Counted from the stretch's first letter, positions 22,651-35,470 are shown. The stretch is DNA of 64,000 nt from Isoetes taiwanensis (GCA_021234155.1 JAJEKV010000005.1:12222787-12286786), one strand, 5' to 3'. The notes: generated by a model from the sequence alone, not told the origin. Numbers and translations: made by a program.

Positions 22651-25600
22651 CAAAAAATTTTAAAGACTTGCCTACCATATGCTAATTTAAATGTTGATAC
22701 CAATGCAGCAAAATGAATGGAAGGAAACAAATACACAGACATAACAGAACACATAGACTCGTACCTATAGTATATCCCAATAGTAACCCTAAAAATAAAT
22801 GGGATATCTTGCACTTGTAGTAACCTCCAATTACGCGTATGGTATATAATGGACTCTAGCATTAGAAAACCTTGTAATATCAAGCACGCTAAAATAAACC
22901 CGACCTGTCTTTGTAGATAATGCTCTCTAGATTTATGCGATTGAATGTGAGAACCCTTTAACTGCCAGATAATGATCTAACAACTCTTACTTATACAATA
23001 GTCCCCACCAAGTATCTATCAAGATGGAATTAATAAAAGAGGGGGATGCATGTAGGATTGCACTGCAGCTTGTTGAATATCTAAACCATCTACCTATTTG
23101 GGATGTTGATGGATAATGATATTACAAAAAAAAATGTGGACCTTTACATCTTTAGTCTGCCAGAGTTGTTCTTAAGTTGGATGTATATATGTGAATTATG
23201 CAACGAATAATATATCAGAGGAAGAATCTATGAGTAAGGTGGAACGTGGTGGTATACATCAAAATGGAAGAAGATCCTTTTACCAGACCTTTGAATCAAT
23301 CATACGCATGATGTATTCATATTTGCCATCAGTTTTTAAATATATTGCACCACTTAAGAAGAAAGTATCTTATGAACTCCTAAAACGAATTATTCATGGT
23401 CCCTCCACACACAGAGTATACATTAATAACAATTAAGATAAATCAAGGCAGCATATGCAAAGTGTTGAGCTATTAATAATAAAAAATATTATAATACATT
23501 TGAGCGAGGTTTCCTTCCATAAGGGTATGCATATGCTATGGTGGAGAGTTTATATTCCTAATTGACAAACAAAGCTATTGACAAACAAAACCAAATGTAC
23601 AACCTTGCACATGTATCCATAGTGACAAACAAAACCTGACGTAATTATCCATCCAGTTATTAAATATCTACAAACAGCTTATGTATATGTTCAATTGAAG
23701 ATATAGCGTTTCCTTTGGAAAATAAGTATGATGCATGCATGTTTAGGGGGTTGAACCCTCATTTGTCCATAACATGATCCAAATACATCACATGGCAATG
23801 CTTATAATCAAGAATGAGAGTTCTGGATAAATCAAACAAAAGACACAAAGAAAATATAAAAATTTAAACTTAAAAATGTTCATAACAATAGTAGAAATGA
23901 CGTATGGGATGTTAAGTGTTGTAATAACAGAAATGACGTATAGGATGTTAAGTGTTGTTATGCAGCAAGGTTTTCAGTCCTTATCCCATATTGGAAGCTT
24001 CCATCCATCCATTTAAATATAGTAAATAGTTCAGATTTAGCACCACCAAGAACAGTTGGGCAAAGTCAAGGGCCCGAAGGATGTCCTGTTACATACAATA
24101 GCATGTGAGAATTATACAAGTTAAGGCTTCTCTTAATAGGTGACATATTGAAACATAAGAAAACTATTACCTACATAGCCTCGTCAAATGCACAGAGCCC
24201 AATCACACCATGTTACTGTTGTTTAAAAGGAAGACCTGCCATAATGCTATGGCAGTGAGAGAACATCTCCAAGATCACTGAACTTTTGAACAATTAACTG
24301 AAAACATCTCTTGCGATACCATATAGTGTTTAGGGTAGTGCAGTAGAATGGCATATTAAGAGAATCCATCCTGAAACAACAATACCTTCAACATTTTTAA
24401 GCTTTAACACTTGTAGCCTGTAGCAAAACGTTTTTCAAAGTTCAAACGTATGGCTTCAATGGTGTCCTCTTTATTACTTTACATGCTAGGTGCACTAACT
24501 GGAAAAGTAGAAGCCTCAAGAGAAAGAAAAGAAAAAGAGATCATTGTTTAAAGTTAGAAGAGATCGTTAAAAACAATGAAGGTTACCAGGAATGTTCTCT
24601 CATGGAGTGCACTTATAGCCCATGGCCAAAAGGACCCTTTAAAAGTAGGTCTGCCAAGCTTTGTGTTTATATTAGCATAATGGTAACCTAATGCATTTGG
24701 AAACAGCTCAATATAGCAGTTAAAAAAAAGTTTATCAACTCAACAGCTTGGATATTCAAAAGCTTAAGTGCACCAGAAGCTTCTGCTGATCAGAATATGG
24801 CCAAGAAAATATTGTCAAACAAAAGGCTTGCATACAATCTAAGGTGATTTAGATCTGGATGCATATTCTAATGCCAGGCAAAGGATTAAGAATAGATGAT
24901 ATGCTCTACGACAAACACACATATCAAATAAAAGCCCTAATGATAATGGAGAAATCTGGAGGAGGAATTACCCTTATTGTAGCTGCATCATCAATTAACA
25001 GCAAGTTAGTTGAAAATTTCAAGACAAACTAAAACGTCCAAATATTGTGGCTACATGTATAGCATACCGAGCCTATTTATACTGAACCAGGATGCAAGTT
25101 CCAGAGCACGTAGAGTAAACTGTGTAGTTTTAACTGCAAAAATCCTCAAATGCAATTCAAAGAAGGCTCTAGAACAACTCGTGTATAACTAAGAAAGAAG
25201 ACTGACGTACAAATTATGTACCTTCGATCCAATTCTCGCAAAGTTTTCTGATATCAAATAATTTCCAGAAGGAATGCTGTCTGTACATAATCAGAATTTA
25301 AGAAACTTGAAACACTAAGTAATGACACAACTTCAAAAGCTTTCTGACCTTTTAAATGTTTCAAAGCAAAATTAAGCAAACCTGCAAATCTCCTTATCGA
25401 AACAAAATATGATAACGTCGGCAATATATGTGCAAAATATCAGAGACTAAAATATACACATTGCAAAATTTATGCAGACCCTATGCTCACCTAGTAAATA
25501 ACGATGATCCTTGATTTAACCTTCTCTTTACTGCACTTTTTAACTGCAAAAATCCTTAAAGATTCAATTTAGAGGAAGCTCTAAAACAACAGAGGACAAC

Positions 25601-25683
25601 ATGCAAATTATGTACCTTCAATGTCTTCAAAGTCTGATCCAATCGAACAATTTAAAGTTCTTAAAATTCTTCCCTATAATTCT
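22651..25683. other. Intergenic with duplicated intronic-looking modules
   Basis: AT-rich. A 37-44 bp tandem repeat of AGAAATGACGTATGGGATGT is at 23893-23962. Modules at 25127-25280 and 25537-25660 share TTTTAACTGCAAAAATCCT and CAAATTATGTACCTT with each other and with 19974-20115. Each ends, on the minus strand, in exon-like sequence followed by GTACATAATTTG. No full gene is visible. Confidence 0.45.
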
Positions 25684-25918
25684 TTAGTAAATTTGCATGA
25701 ACTCTTTGTATTGTTCATTGCTCAGATTCTTCAACCTGTACAAGAAAACATATGCCTTAATTTTTCAGTTTGAACAAAACATTTGGGGGAAAATACCTGT
25801 AGCCAGATTTATTTGGAACTCTGTCACCCCAAAGCTTCTTTAGATCTTCATGGGGCACAATCTCTTGTTTGAGGAGAGATTTCATCGTGTAACCAGTGGC
25901 ATTCAATTCTGACTCCAT
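25684..25918 (-). CDS. Start of a small two-exon gene, unknown function
   Basis: Minus-strand ATG at 25918 opens a 122-nt exon (MESELNATGYTMKSLLKQE, then VPHEDLKKLWGDRVPNKSGY) ending at 25797 with a GTATTTTC donor. A 61-bp intron ends in TTTTCTTGTACAG, and exon 2 (25735-25684) adds LKNLSNEQYKEFMQIY and stops, for 57 aa. Beyond the stop the same frame stays open for about 18 codons (RIIGKNFKNFKLFDWIRL), and similar segments recur upstream on plus coordinates. This may be the 5' end of a longer gene broken by one stop. I recognise no family. The splice signals and phase match are the evidence. Confidence 0.45.
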
Positions 25919-26987
25919 TAGGGTTCAATTGGCAAGAAGCAGCAAAAAAACAGAAGAAGAGGTGATTATTTCTTAATTCAAAATGACGGACAATGACGTG
26001 GCATAAAATTCAAAATAACCGACGCTCATTAATTCGCACTCCCGCAATCTCCGCTTCGGTATGCACCACCCGATTCTACCACAAAGGTGGTGCCAAAATG
26101 TGGCGTCAAAATGCGCGTTTTTGATACACCAGAGCGTGCTTTTACCCATAGGGTTGTCGTAGGAGGTTGAGTTTCAGCAGGAAACGCTCGGGCAAATGGA
26201 AAATAGGGTAAGGGACCCTATGTCTAGGTACAAATCATTGCATGAGCTCGATTAAGAGGAGCTCCACTTTGTCGAGCTTGCTGGCAAGTTGTTTGCCGAG
26301 CTCGGCAAATATCTGTGGGACACTGAGGTTACAGTAGCTAACGTAACCTTGGGTATGAGCCATGTTCATGGGTGTGGAAGAAGGTTGGAAATGAGGTGCT
26401 GGTAGGGCGGTAGTGGCGGAGGTCAAGCACAGGGTTAGGGGAAGCAAGCTTCTCTCCAGCGGCTATGGCGGATGGGCGAGGCGAAGGGCGCAAGTAGGAA
26501 AAGATAGGAACCCAAAAAAGTAACCGTCACTTTAAAATTCAATTTTTTTTTTCTTTTTAAATTTCATACGGCAGAAATACGCATTTTTATACGAGTGCGC
26601 GTCTGGCAAAATATGTGTTTCTTTTTCGAGTCTGAGACGTTAATATGCTAGTGGCGCACTCTGTGCTCCTGGCCCCATTTGATGCCATTTTTATGCCGGA
26701 TACTGGTGTCCCTAGGGTAGTTGAGCCGTGCCCGACATGTTGGTGCAATAATCCTGTCCATCTGAATTACTAGAAAAAGTTATGGCCCTTGAAAACAAGA
26801 GATCTCTTTTCTCCACAACTTAATATACTGACCATACTAGTTTACACCCTCATTCTCTCATAACTAGGCCAACACACATACTAACTATGGAATTGGGATA
26901 GTTTAACCTAAGACAAAGTCTCCTACCACCAACCAACCTAACGAGTTAGATTATGGCCAGTTCAATGATTTGGTCTACCAAAACCAT
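25919..26987. other. Intergenic and truncated LTR-element interior
   Basis: From about 26640 to 26987 this is probably the leader of the minus-strand LTR element whose LTR starts at 27001, but no gag frame is seen. The rest, 25919-26640, carries GC-richer sequence of unknown nature with a T-rich run near 26545. Confidence 0.4.
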
Positions 26988-26999
26988 GCTCTGATACCA
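26988..26999 (-). promoter_or_regulatory. Primer-binding site (initiator tRNA-Met type)
   Basis: On the minus strand TGGTATCAGAGC lies one base inside the LTR edge. This is the standard plant LTR-retrotransposon primer-binding sequence complementary to the 3' end of initiator tRNA-Met. Confidence 0.85.
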
Positions 27000-27000
27000 C

Positions 27001-28516
27001 TGTGATGCTCCCAGAATCTATACGTTACTCCCATTGTATGAATATGGCAATTCCACTTCTGTGGCAACTAAATCACCATGGAAGGGCCCTCTGTCTAACT
27101 CGGACCACTTGTGATGGCCACGTGTCCAGGCGAGGAACACGGAGGTGTCATTTATCCCACGTCCGCTATGGGAATCCTATACAGCGGAAGCGTACATACA
27201 TGTTAGCACACAGGAATCATGCTCAAAATAATATACCACCACGAAGAGTAGCCCATCTAGCATCATCAACTAAATAGCAATACAAGTACAAGATAACATA
27301 GGCAACATAATATAAATGAGGCTCTACCCTGGGCTCAGACTCCATGGGGTCGACTGACAGCCAGGGCCTCAAGATATCAGCAGACAGAGGTATAACATGG
27401 CGTTGGCTAGCATAGAACAATGGCTAGGTTAGTCCACTCCATCTGCCCCTCCTGTGCACACTTTGCAGATAGGCTAAAACATGCTATGGCGTGATTGTAG
27501 CCCTCCAGAGATGCAATCCCATGGAATCACCTATGAGACTACTTCGGGTTACATCTCCCCAGTCCGATGAGGCAGGTCAAGGAGGTGTTCCCTCCTCGGG
27601 CATGACGGATCCCCGGTGTGCTAGAGAACACGTGCCACCCACTCGGTGACCCCCATCCATACCCGCCTTACTCTCCTAAATCTAAAGGCTGGCTCACCGT
27701 GCCCCTTCGAGTCCATGACGTCCATATAGGCACGTCGCCTGTGAAGCTGGGAGTGTCAGACCCATACCCGGCCCGCACTCAGTGACCGGCTATAAGCCTA
27801 GCACACTATAGGAGTTCTGTAGCCAAGCTAAGCAAGTCCCCATCCCCGATTCACTATTATACCCGTAATCTGGTGTTGAATCACATCAGGTGGGCTCTTC
27901 TGCACAGGCCGCATTTACTGGGTCTTAAGGGTTTTAGCTAGAGACTTCTCTACTTCTAGAAAGCTTTTGGGTCTCTACCCTCCCTTAACCCCAGACATAC
28001 AGGAGAAACAGAAAGATAAAAGACAATCATAATCAAAGTATCCATCATTAACTTAGTAACACATAAAAGAGAAATTAACCATTCCATCGAATCAGAGAAG
28101 TGTTAGCTGAGCACAGACTATCTAGGGACTAACCGGTCTCTTGGCTAGAGCCATTGTCACGAAAGGCTTCCATTCTTCAAGTCTGGTCTCAGCAGCTAGT
28201 AGCTCCTCCTTCCTCCAACTCCTCCAAATCAATTTAGGGCAGAATTGGGGGTAGGGCCTAAATTTGCCCTCCAAACTTAGCAAGTCCCCCTGGCCAATCG
28301 ATTTGGGCTAGGTGGCGCTGCCCTATTGGTTTACTTTAACTAATTAATAAGCTAATTAGCCTAATTAGGTTAATTACTGACTAATATTTTTAGCATAGCT
28401 AATAAAAACCCTTTTAGGTTAGCCCAAGTTATCTAGTGACCCATAAGGGTCTAATTATATCCTGATGACATGTCATAATATCTGTACATATATCGTATAA
28501 ATACTAGAACATCACA
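27001..28516 (-). mobile_element. 5' LTR of a minus-strand LTR retrotransposon (1516 bp)
   Basis: The segment starts TGTGATGCTCCC and ends GAACATCACA, so both strands begin TGTGATG, a 7-bp terminal inverted repeat of canonical TG...CA form. A tRNA-Met primer-binding site follows the lower edge, which fixes the orientation as minus and the segment as a 5' LTR. At the upper edge the sequence passes straight into the interrupted DDE-like transposase frame. Little interior survives and no second LTR was recognised to the left, so the element is truncated. Gypsy or copia identity cannot be decided without pol. Confidence 0.8.
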
Positions 28517-30720
28517 ATCATGTCCCCCCTTACCATGATTGGAACCAAAGAAATTCCATATCATTTCAATATGTGTCTCGCGAGAATCATAGAATGGTCG
28601 AGCAGCTTTAAATTGGAATGCAGCTCCATTCGAGAATATCCAGTGCTTCTTGGGATATATACTTTGCTCTTGCATGAATTCAAGATGCATCATAAATGCT
28701 TGTTGAACAAATAATATATCATACTTTGTATCATCTGAAATATAGTAATGATTATCCTTGATGGTATCATCTGATATGGCATCCAGATAGTATATGATGT
28801 GCACGAGGATGGTGACTTGTTTACTAGTTCAGTAGGCAGATTCAAGTTGATCTTGCAATTAAATGGAGAAGTACTCTGCAAAATCCACTACAGATACAAT
28901 AACATCTGAAGGAAGATCGTTTAACATATCCTTGAACTGCATTGCTTGCGTTTATGCCTAAAACTGTATAATGGAAACTTTGGCAATCTGTCAATCAGAG
29001 TTTGTATCAGAATTCTTGACTCAGTTTTCTACCAAAGATGCTTAAGTTCTTTCTTCGGCTTTGCCTACTTGATAACTCTAGTGGATATACACGTAGTAGA
29101 GATGTACCACAGATTTTATAATCTCCATAAATGCATGCTTTCTTGAAAAATTCTTGATTCTCCCCTTTAGGACGAAGAGTGGACTGCCATAGGTCAGTAG
29201 TTGACTTATATTTCAATTGTCTTGGAAGCACAAGTTGGCCTATAGAGCAGCATACTGCACATGTGCAATTGCAGGATTCTATAGGCATGCTCCTAAGATG
29301 ATTCAAACTATCTAAGAGCAACTGCAATCTAACATGATGTATGCAACAACATGAGTTAAATTGCTTCAACCTCACTACATACCATAGTTTCAGTTTCTCA
29401 AATGCTCTTTGATGAATTTCAAATTCTGGATATTGCTCTTTGAACTTAAGAACTAACTGTGACTGCAAAACATAATGGAAAGTATAGTGAATACGCATAT
29501 ACATAAAAAAAAAATACAACTAAATGCATCTTCAGTAGAGCAACAATTGTAATAAGTGGAGTCAAAACTGTCAGCACATATGCAACTGCAACATGGAGCT
29601 ATATAGGCAACTGCAACTATTGGCTGAATCTGCCACTGCCACTACATGCGATTATAACTATTGTGCATGCAATTAAAACTATTGGAGCTATATGTGCAAC
29701 TGCAATTATTGTAGTTATGGCTGCAACTATCAACTAACCTGCAACTATAACCATAAGTATAGCTGCAAGACCAGCTATAGCATCAGTTGCAATTGTAACC
29801 ATGTAAGTTGAATATGCACATAAGGACCAACAAAGCACTTCTAAATGCAACAACCAGTTGTAAATGCAACCATCCAAGTTGCATATATAGGAAAGGCAAT
29901 TGTGTCTGCAACAATGACATCACCTGTTACTAAAACTATGTTTATCTTAATTAATTGTACAACTAACAATGTTTCATTGGAGACACATAAAGTGAAAACA
30001 TCAACTGCAACTGTATAAAAGTGAATTTAGTTGTGCAAGACTGTTATAAAACTTATGACATAAGAGCAAAATGAATTGAAGGAAATATGAATCCATATTC
30101 AAGGAGAAAGAACTTGCACCTGAGTATCTTCCCAAACATGTGGTGCATGCTCCTCTTTCCCATTCCATTGCAACCTTTTCAGCTTAACACCTCTACATTA
30201 GGAGAGATCCTTGTGTTTATGTCCCAGAAATTTTGTGCCAACTCAATAACATGATTGTCAATTGAATCAAACCCAGCAGATCTTCTAAAAAATACCCATC
30301 CTCCTTTATTGAGTTCGGCCTCTTTGTATTTATCCATTGTTGCTCCAGTACATCTAGGATGAACCACCAAAGCTTTTCTCAGGCCTCTCTTACTAATGGA
30401 TTTTTCTACATACTCTTTTCCAATAGACATAGCAAGTACTACACTTCGTTTTGCAGCTATAGAATATAGACTTGTAGAAGATTTTACTATCTAAATGCAT
30501 CCTTGAAGGCTATTGATCAAATGGTTGTGAATCTCTGCATCCTTGAATTGATTACCAAGAAGATCCTTGATTTCTTTGTGCTTGAGAAAATCTTTTAATA
30601 CTTCCTCTCTCTCATTGGAATTAAAATGATATGCCTCTTGAATGAGAACATTAGATTAGCTACAACCTTACTCCTTTCGAGACTTTGATTGGCATTACGC
30701 ATGGCCTCTTGGATCAAAGC
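28517..30720 (-). pseudogene. DDE-like transposase pseudogene of the HGKG family, cut by the LTR
   Basis: Minus-strand pieces lie in protein order. 30720-30480 holds basic and coiled sequence. 30430-30180 has GLRKALVVHPRCTG, WVFFRRSAGFDS and ELAQNFWDINTRISPN. After a frame change, 30175-30112 has KRLQWNGKEEHAPHVWEDTQ. 29519-29100 has FKEQYPEFEIHQRAFEKLK, then WYVVRLKQFNSCCCIHH. 28960-28880 has LNDLPSDVIVSVVDFAEYFS. 28804-28517 has VHIIYYLDAISDDTIKDNHY, HWIFSNGAAFQFKAARPFY and WNFFGSNHGKGGHD. The family is one I know only as uncharacterised transposon-like proteins with conserved DFAE, SDGAxxQFK and SxHGKG motifs; here the SDG aspartate is Asn. Stops and frameshifts abound. Homology stops exactly at the LTR edge. 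Confidence 0.65.
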
Positions 30721-33700
30721 ATTTTTCTCTTCTTTTCTCCTTTTTCTTTGTCTTCTCTTTTTCGTAGTTTCTTGCTGGATGACCTCTTTCTCTTGCCCTT
30801 ACAATTTCTTTGCTCAATTCTTCCATGATTGTCCAAATCTGCACGCAATTGTCCCTGCACATACTGCTCAGCCATCAGATACTAGAGGCTCGGGAAGTGA
30901 GAAAAAGATTTTCAAATCTTGGTTCCTTCCCTGTCTATTTCATGAACCTTATTCGAGTGAAAACGCCTTTCTCATCCGACAAAATGATCTTAAAAAAATT
31001 AGAGGTGGACTTTTGCTAATGAATTTTGCTATGTAAAGCATTTTTTAGTATGCAACATATAACATCCTTTAGGAAGTGGAGCTGGATTTAAGGCCCAACT
31101 GCATTGGATCTTTTTACTCTCAAACAAAAGCTATGGTATGTCCTCCATCCTATTAATTTTGCTCATTTTTTCTAAGACCACTAACAGAAAGTGTGTTAAT
31201 TTCACCCAACATTTGCTTGCTCTAACCTATCTATGAGGTCTTGAATAAGATACCATTTTTTCTTCTTTTGCCACCTATATGTTTCAGTGATCTTAGCAGT
31301 TCTTAGGATATCGACTTTAGATTTCAAGTTCTTCGATATGGCAGATATAACTTACCCTTTATCTTGTGCATCCTCCATTTAATATTTGTAGTGCTATTAG
31401 ATTCGTTACTCATGTTGAAGATGGATTATGATACTTTAGATTTGACAGTGGATGAAAATTCAAAGGTTGAGCCCAATATGCATGTTGAGAAGGTAAATCA
31501 TGAATATCGATTCAATTGTTTAGGTATAAACATATAGAAGACTGAGTTGTTATATGGGTAATGCAGCAGAGTACTCACCAAATTCAGCTAAATATTACTT
31601 AGTAAAAGAATCAACTATGTTTGACAGTAGTGTTTCTTTCGAAATTGGAGGAATACCACCCAAGGCATAAATTACATCTCCACTATAAGATAAAGTTTTG
31701 GCTTTGGTTACTTTCAGAAGGTGGTTAGCGTGGACGATGCTCGTCTCCCCAGCCTGGCTTATAGCGTGGTAATGGGGCCGCAGTGCCTCAAGGTCTGCTG
31801 GAAGGAAAAGAGGGTTCACTAGCTGGTCAGATGGAATGTGCAGGAGCACATGTACATACATGTGCAAACAGAAGAGTGTTGCCATAGCTTGGGGCGGTAT
31901 CTTGACACTTGCTTCCTCAGAAAGCTTTGGGATATTAGCGCCTTGAACAGGTTAAGACATCATGTTACCAGAGAGTCCCATTTGGGCAGTTAATGGGCAC
32001 TTACATTAAAGGGCCTTTGGCAATCCATTGAAGGGCACATGTGGTCTGTTGGGATTAAATTAACCTCCCAACTTAAAACCTTGGTAGCGAACTTTAAATA
32101 TATCGAAAACTCTAGTTTGTGGTATCAATTGAACGCAAAAGATCTAAAGTTAATAGGATATGTGAAATTACTAAGTTAAAAAGAGTTTAGCTCATTATAA
32201 TAAACTGTGTTTCCTTAAGTGGGCACAAACCTCCCTAGGTTTAAGGGGTACTTTTTGGGTTGCTCCCATGGCAAACCCTAAATGAGGTGAAAATAGGATA
32301 TGCCTCGCATATTCAAATTTGAAGATGGAGATTTTGGAAGAAAGATGAATGGAGGGCTGCGATTGACTCTAGACACATAACCATATTAAGGCTTTATAAA
32401 CTGCTCAGCATGGAGGCTTGCATGTAGAAGTCAGAATGAGAACAGATTATAGTTGATTGTAGAACAGCTTGCATCAGAAGTCTCCACATAGCCCAAACCC
32501 CTTCCACTCTGTTTGATTTAGGGCTTTTTCTTGCTCAAATTTCTTCTAGATTTTCATCTTTGTTCAGATTCCTATATTTATTTTGTTGCTCAGATTTCTT
32601 CTGGAGTTTTGTGCTTTTGCTAGGTCACCTTGTTATCAACCTAAGATAAAAGCATTAAGTTTGATGGCACCATTCCCAGTCATAGTCACCGCCAAACAGC
32701 AACATGACAGCGAGGCTTATCTCAAGGGAATACATATCTCACTTCACAAAATAGACCACACAAGCAAGATAGACAAATCTACCTTGGAGCAAAAAGGCTC
32801 GGTCAATAAACTTGACCCAGCAGGCATGTGGCCATCTTAATAGAGCTAGAAACAGATTCAGGCGATGGTTGAGGGCAATGCAGCTAGGATTGCAGGCCTG
32901 GCAAAATAGACACGGTCTTAGGCATTCAAATTGTTAAAAAAGCAACTAGCTACAGAGAAGCAACGCATTTTCGGCATCGAAACCCATATGCAATAGCTTG
33001 AGGATAGCCTCTCCCTAGCAGTAGTCTGAAAAGCAACATGATAAGTTGGGCCTTGCTGGCCTAAGGGCCCATCTGTACACAGTCCACTAGTATTGACAAT
33101 GTGGCTGGCAACAGGGAATGTTTCGATTATGAGACGAAGGCAACTATATCCCACCTTCAACTAGAAGCTGAGAAGACGACCTCCATACGAAAAAAAAAGA
33201 ACATTTAACATGAAATGAAGATCCTTCCATCACACTTTTATGGCCTTAATCCAACGGGTTGTCCAGGCAATCAACGAAGAAAATTGGCTGCTGCATCAAC
33301 ACCTCCAAACCCTTCAGCGCAAGGTCACCACCCTAGAAACACCATCATCTCTCAGGAACATAGAGGATAGTGCCAGACTTCAAGAGTTGGAACAAAGCTC
33401 TGTCCCGCGGGATTTTGATGCGAGAAGCTACGCAATGCAATTGCTCAGTAAGGGAAGGGCCTTCATGCTGATTCTCGAGAGTAGTCGCCACTATTGCATG
33501 CGCGAATGGGAAAGGTGGGAGGTGCACCATCGAGCGCTAAACTCTCAGATTCATGTATTGTAGGTTGGTAGGCTTACTGCAGTTACTGCCTAGGGTCACT
33601 TGCCCAAAACACATCAACCAAAACAGATAAATGTTACCCAGCAACAGACACCCACATCACCTCATATCTCAGCATAAATAGCAGCCCCCCTTAGGTCGAC

Positions 33701-35337
33701 CAGGCTTAGAACCCTAGAGGCATCCGATGGCACCCGTCACAGTATCAGCCTGCTACGCAACGGACATTGCAACGCAGCTCAGGAAGCAACACGAGTAGAA
33801 GCATAGGGCCAAAATGTTATAGCCGAGGGCTTTTTGAAGAAGCAGGAGAGAACCTCAATAACCGGCTCCAAGACCATAGTCCTCTCCAGGATGAAGTTTC
33901 ATATTCCTCATGGCAACTCGTCTTGGTATTCAGCACCCAGATCATCCACGTATTACGAAATTGATGGTGGCAGATGCACTGATGAGAGATGCTATACTCA
34001 ATCGGGGTGTGAAGTTGAAGGGCAATTTGTTGTATATAGACTATGGCCTTACCCCGCTGCAATAGGAATCCTATCGCGTAAGAGACATAAGAAGCACTGG
34101 AGGCATCCTTGCACTGGTCTAAGGCAACATGCAGGTTTTTTGTCTTCCCCACTCTCTGGTTGTAGTTATTGTGCACAGGGGTAGTACAACCCCTCGGGAT
34201 TCTGCTATTAGCACCACTGCAGCTTCAACATTTGCTGATGTTGTTGCCCCTTCTCCTCGCACCCCTGGAGTTACGATGCCTATCTTTGTTGCTCTTCCAG
34301 TTGTTGATGCTACTGCAACCCCTCGAGATGCTACCACTATCACTGATGCTCTATTAGTTGCAGATGATGTTGCAACCCCTCGAGGTGTTGTTGCCACTGC
34401 TCCTGCACTGCCCTGGGAGGTTGCTCCATTACTGTTAATACTACAACTCCGTGAGAGTCTATATTCGCCACTCTCAAATAGAGGTTGTACTTGTGTATAG
34501 TCTCCTGGAACTATTGGGACTTTCTATAGTAGAAGGAGATCATTTGAACTTCATAGCCAGGGATATGGATTTCACCTTCCTTAACCTAAGAACATGCAGT
34601 GTATAAGCTATTGGATCTTTCGGGAACAGTGGTGTAGCCTGCTACTATTGTACTGCCTTAGCACCTTCAGTCTCTCCCTACAAGAAGAACATACATAATC
34701 ATTACATGTGGGTACGAGTGCAAAACCACAGTGGAGACCGCTTTTGTGGTAGCATGTTACTTCTCGCATGCAATCTCAAACTTATATCGCTGCCACTCAG
34801 ACATGGACAGGCTGATAAATGTTCTATCTTTTTTACTATAACCCCATGACATTCTAGAGAATCAAATCAGTTCTATAATGGGGACTTTATGAAGAAAACT
34901 TCTTGAGTGGATTACAAAAAATGATTGGGCAACAAAGAAGAAAAGGTAATAGTTTGGATCCTCGAACTACATGAGGCAAAAGAAATCCAATTGGGATTTG
35001 CATAACACAAAGTAGCACAATATTAGACTATATTTTAATGTCCAGATCAAGGAATCCATACATTAGAAAATTAGATTTTCCGTATGTTTTAATGTTCTGA
35101 TCAAAGGACCATGCAATTGGGAAGATAAGACGTGGGTTAGGAATTTTATAGTCCTTTGAGATTTTGCTTTTTGAAAATATGAAGAATGATGGGTTGGCTA
35201 CACCAAACCAACTGCTGTAATGATGAATATGCCGTCAACATCAACACTGGTATCATATATGTAGGAGGTACTAGACATGCAGGCTCAATTGTGCCCCTGA
35301 TTACATTGACATGTACAAATGTATAGTTCATCAGCAA
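30721..35337. other. Intergenic, mostly unassigned
   Basis: T-rich sequence at 30720-30800 may still be the lysine-rich N-terminus of the transposase on the minus strand. A 96-codon minus ORF at 31595-31885 is treated separately. A plus ORF at 33240-33563 is rich in Glu/Gln and coiled-coil-like (ENWLLHQHLQTLQRKVTTLE) and could be a gag remnant, but nothing confirms it. From 34190 to 34420 a degenerate repeat of about 60 bp around GCAACCCCTCGAGATGCTAC gives Thr/Ala-rich frames. Confidence 0.4.
31595..31885 (-). CDS. Open frame, possible exon, unknown
   Basis: A 96-codon minus frame reads LVNPLFLPADLEALRPHYHA, then SIVHANHLLKVTKAKTLSYS and DVIYALGGIPPISKETLL. Composition is protein-like (balanced, Gly-Pro turn, hydrophobic spacing) rather than random AT-rich translation. 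I cannot name the family. It may be a single surviving exon of a host gene or a retroposed piece, since flanking exons were not found. Confidence 0.3.
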   Translation of the reverse strand: MATLFCLHMYVHVLLHIPSDQLVNPLFLPADLEALRPHYHAISQAGETSIVHANHLLKVTKAKTLSYSGDVIYALGGIPPISKETLLSNIVDSFTK

Positions 35338-35470
35338 GTTTATTACTGCCAAGGTTTTTCCCTAAAAAATACTTTGGGGCAGGGGTTTTTAAGTCATCGA
35401 TACTAATCGACCGATTGTTTTCTATTTTGGTTTTCGTAGGCCATCTAGTCTCCGTAGAGGATCAAAATAA
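35338..35470 (+). mobile_element. LINE 3'-end fragment
   Basis: TTTATTACTGCCAAGG, CTTTGGGGCAGGGGTTTTTA and GTAGGCCATCTAGTCTCC then GTAGAGGAT parallel the end of the LINE at 53810-53945 (TTATTATCGCTAAGG, CTTCGGGGCGGGGGTTTTTT, CCATAGGCCAATTGGTCTCC). The copy is strongly diverged and carries only the terminal 130 bp. The tail is ATTCAATTC-like. Confidence 0.7.

Noticed and set aside
28517..28535. Polypurine tract AAGGGGGGACATGAT next to the 1.5-kb LTR
   Set aside because: These bases encode the GKGGHD part of the interrupted transposase, and the primer-binding site marks this LTR as the 5' one.
34129..34500. 123-codon Thr/Ala-rich ORF
   Set aside because: Composition comes from an imperfect 60-bp DNA repeat that is open in several frames, so coding is unlikely.
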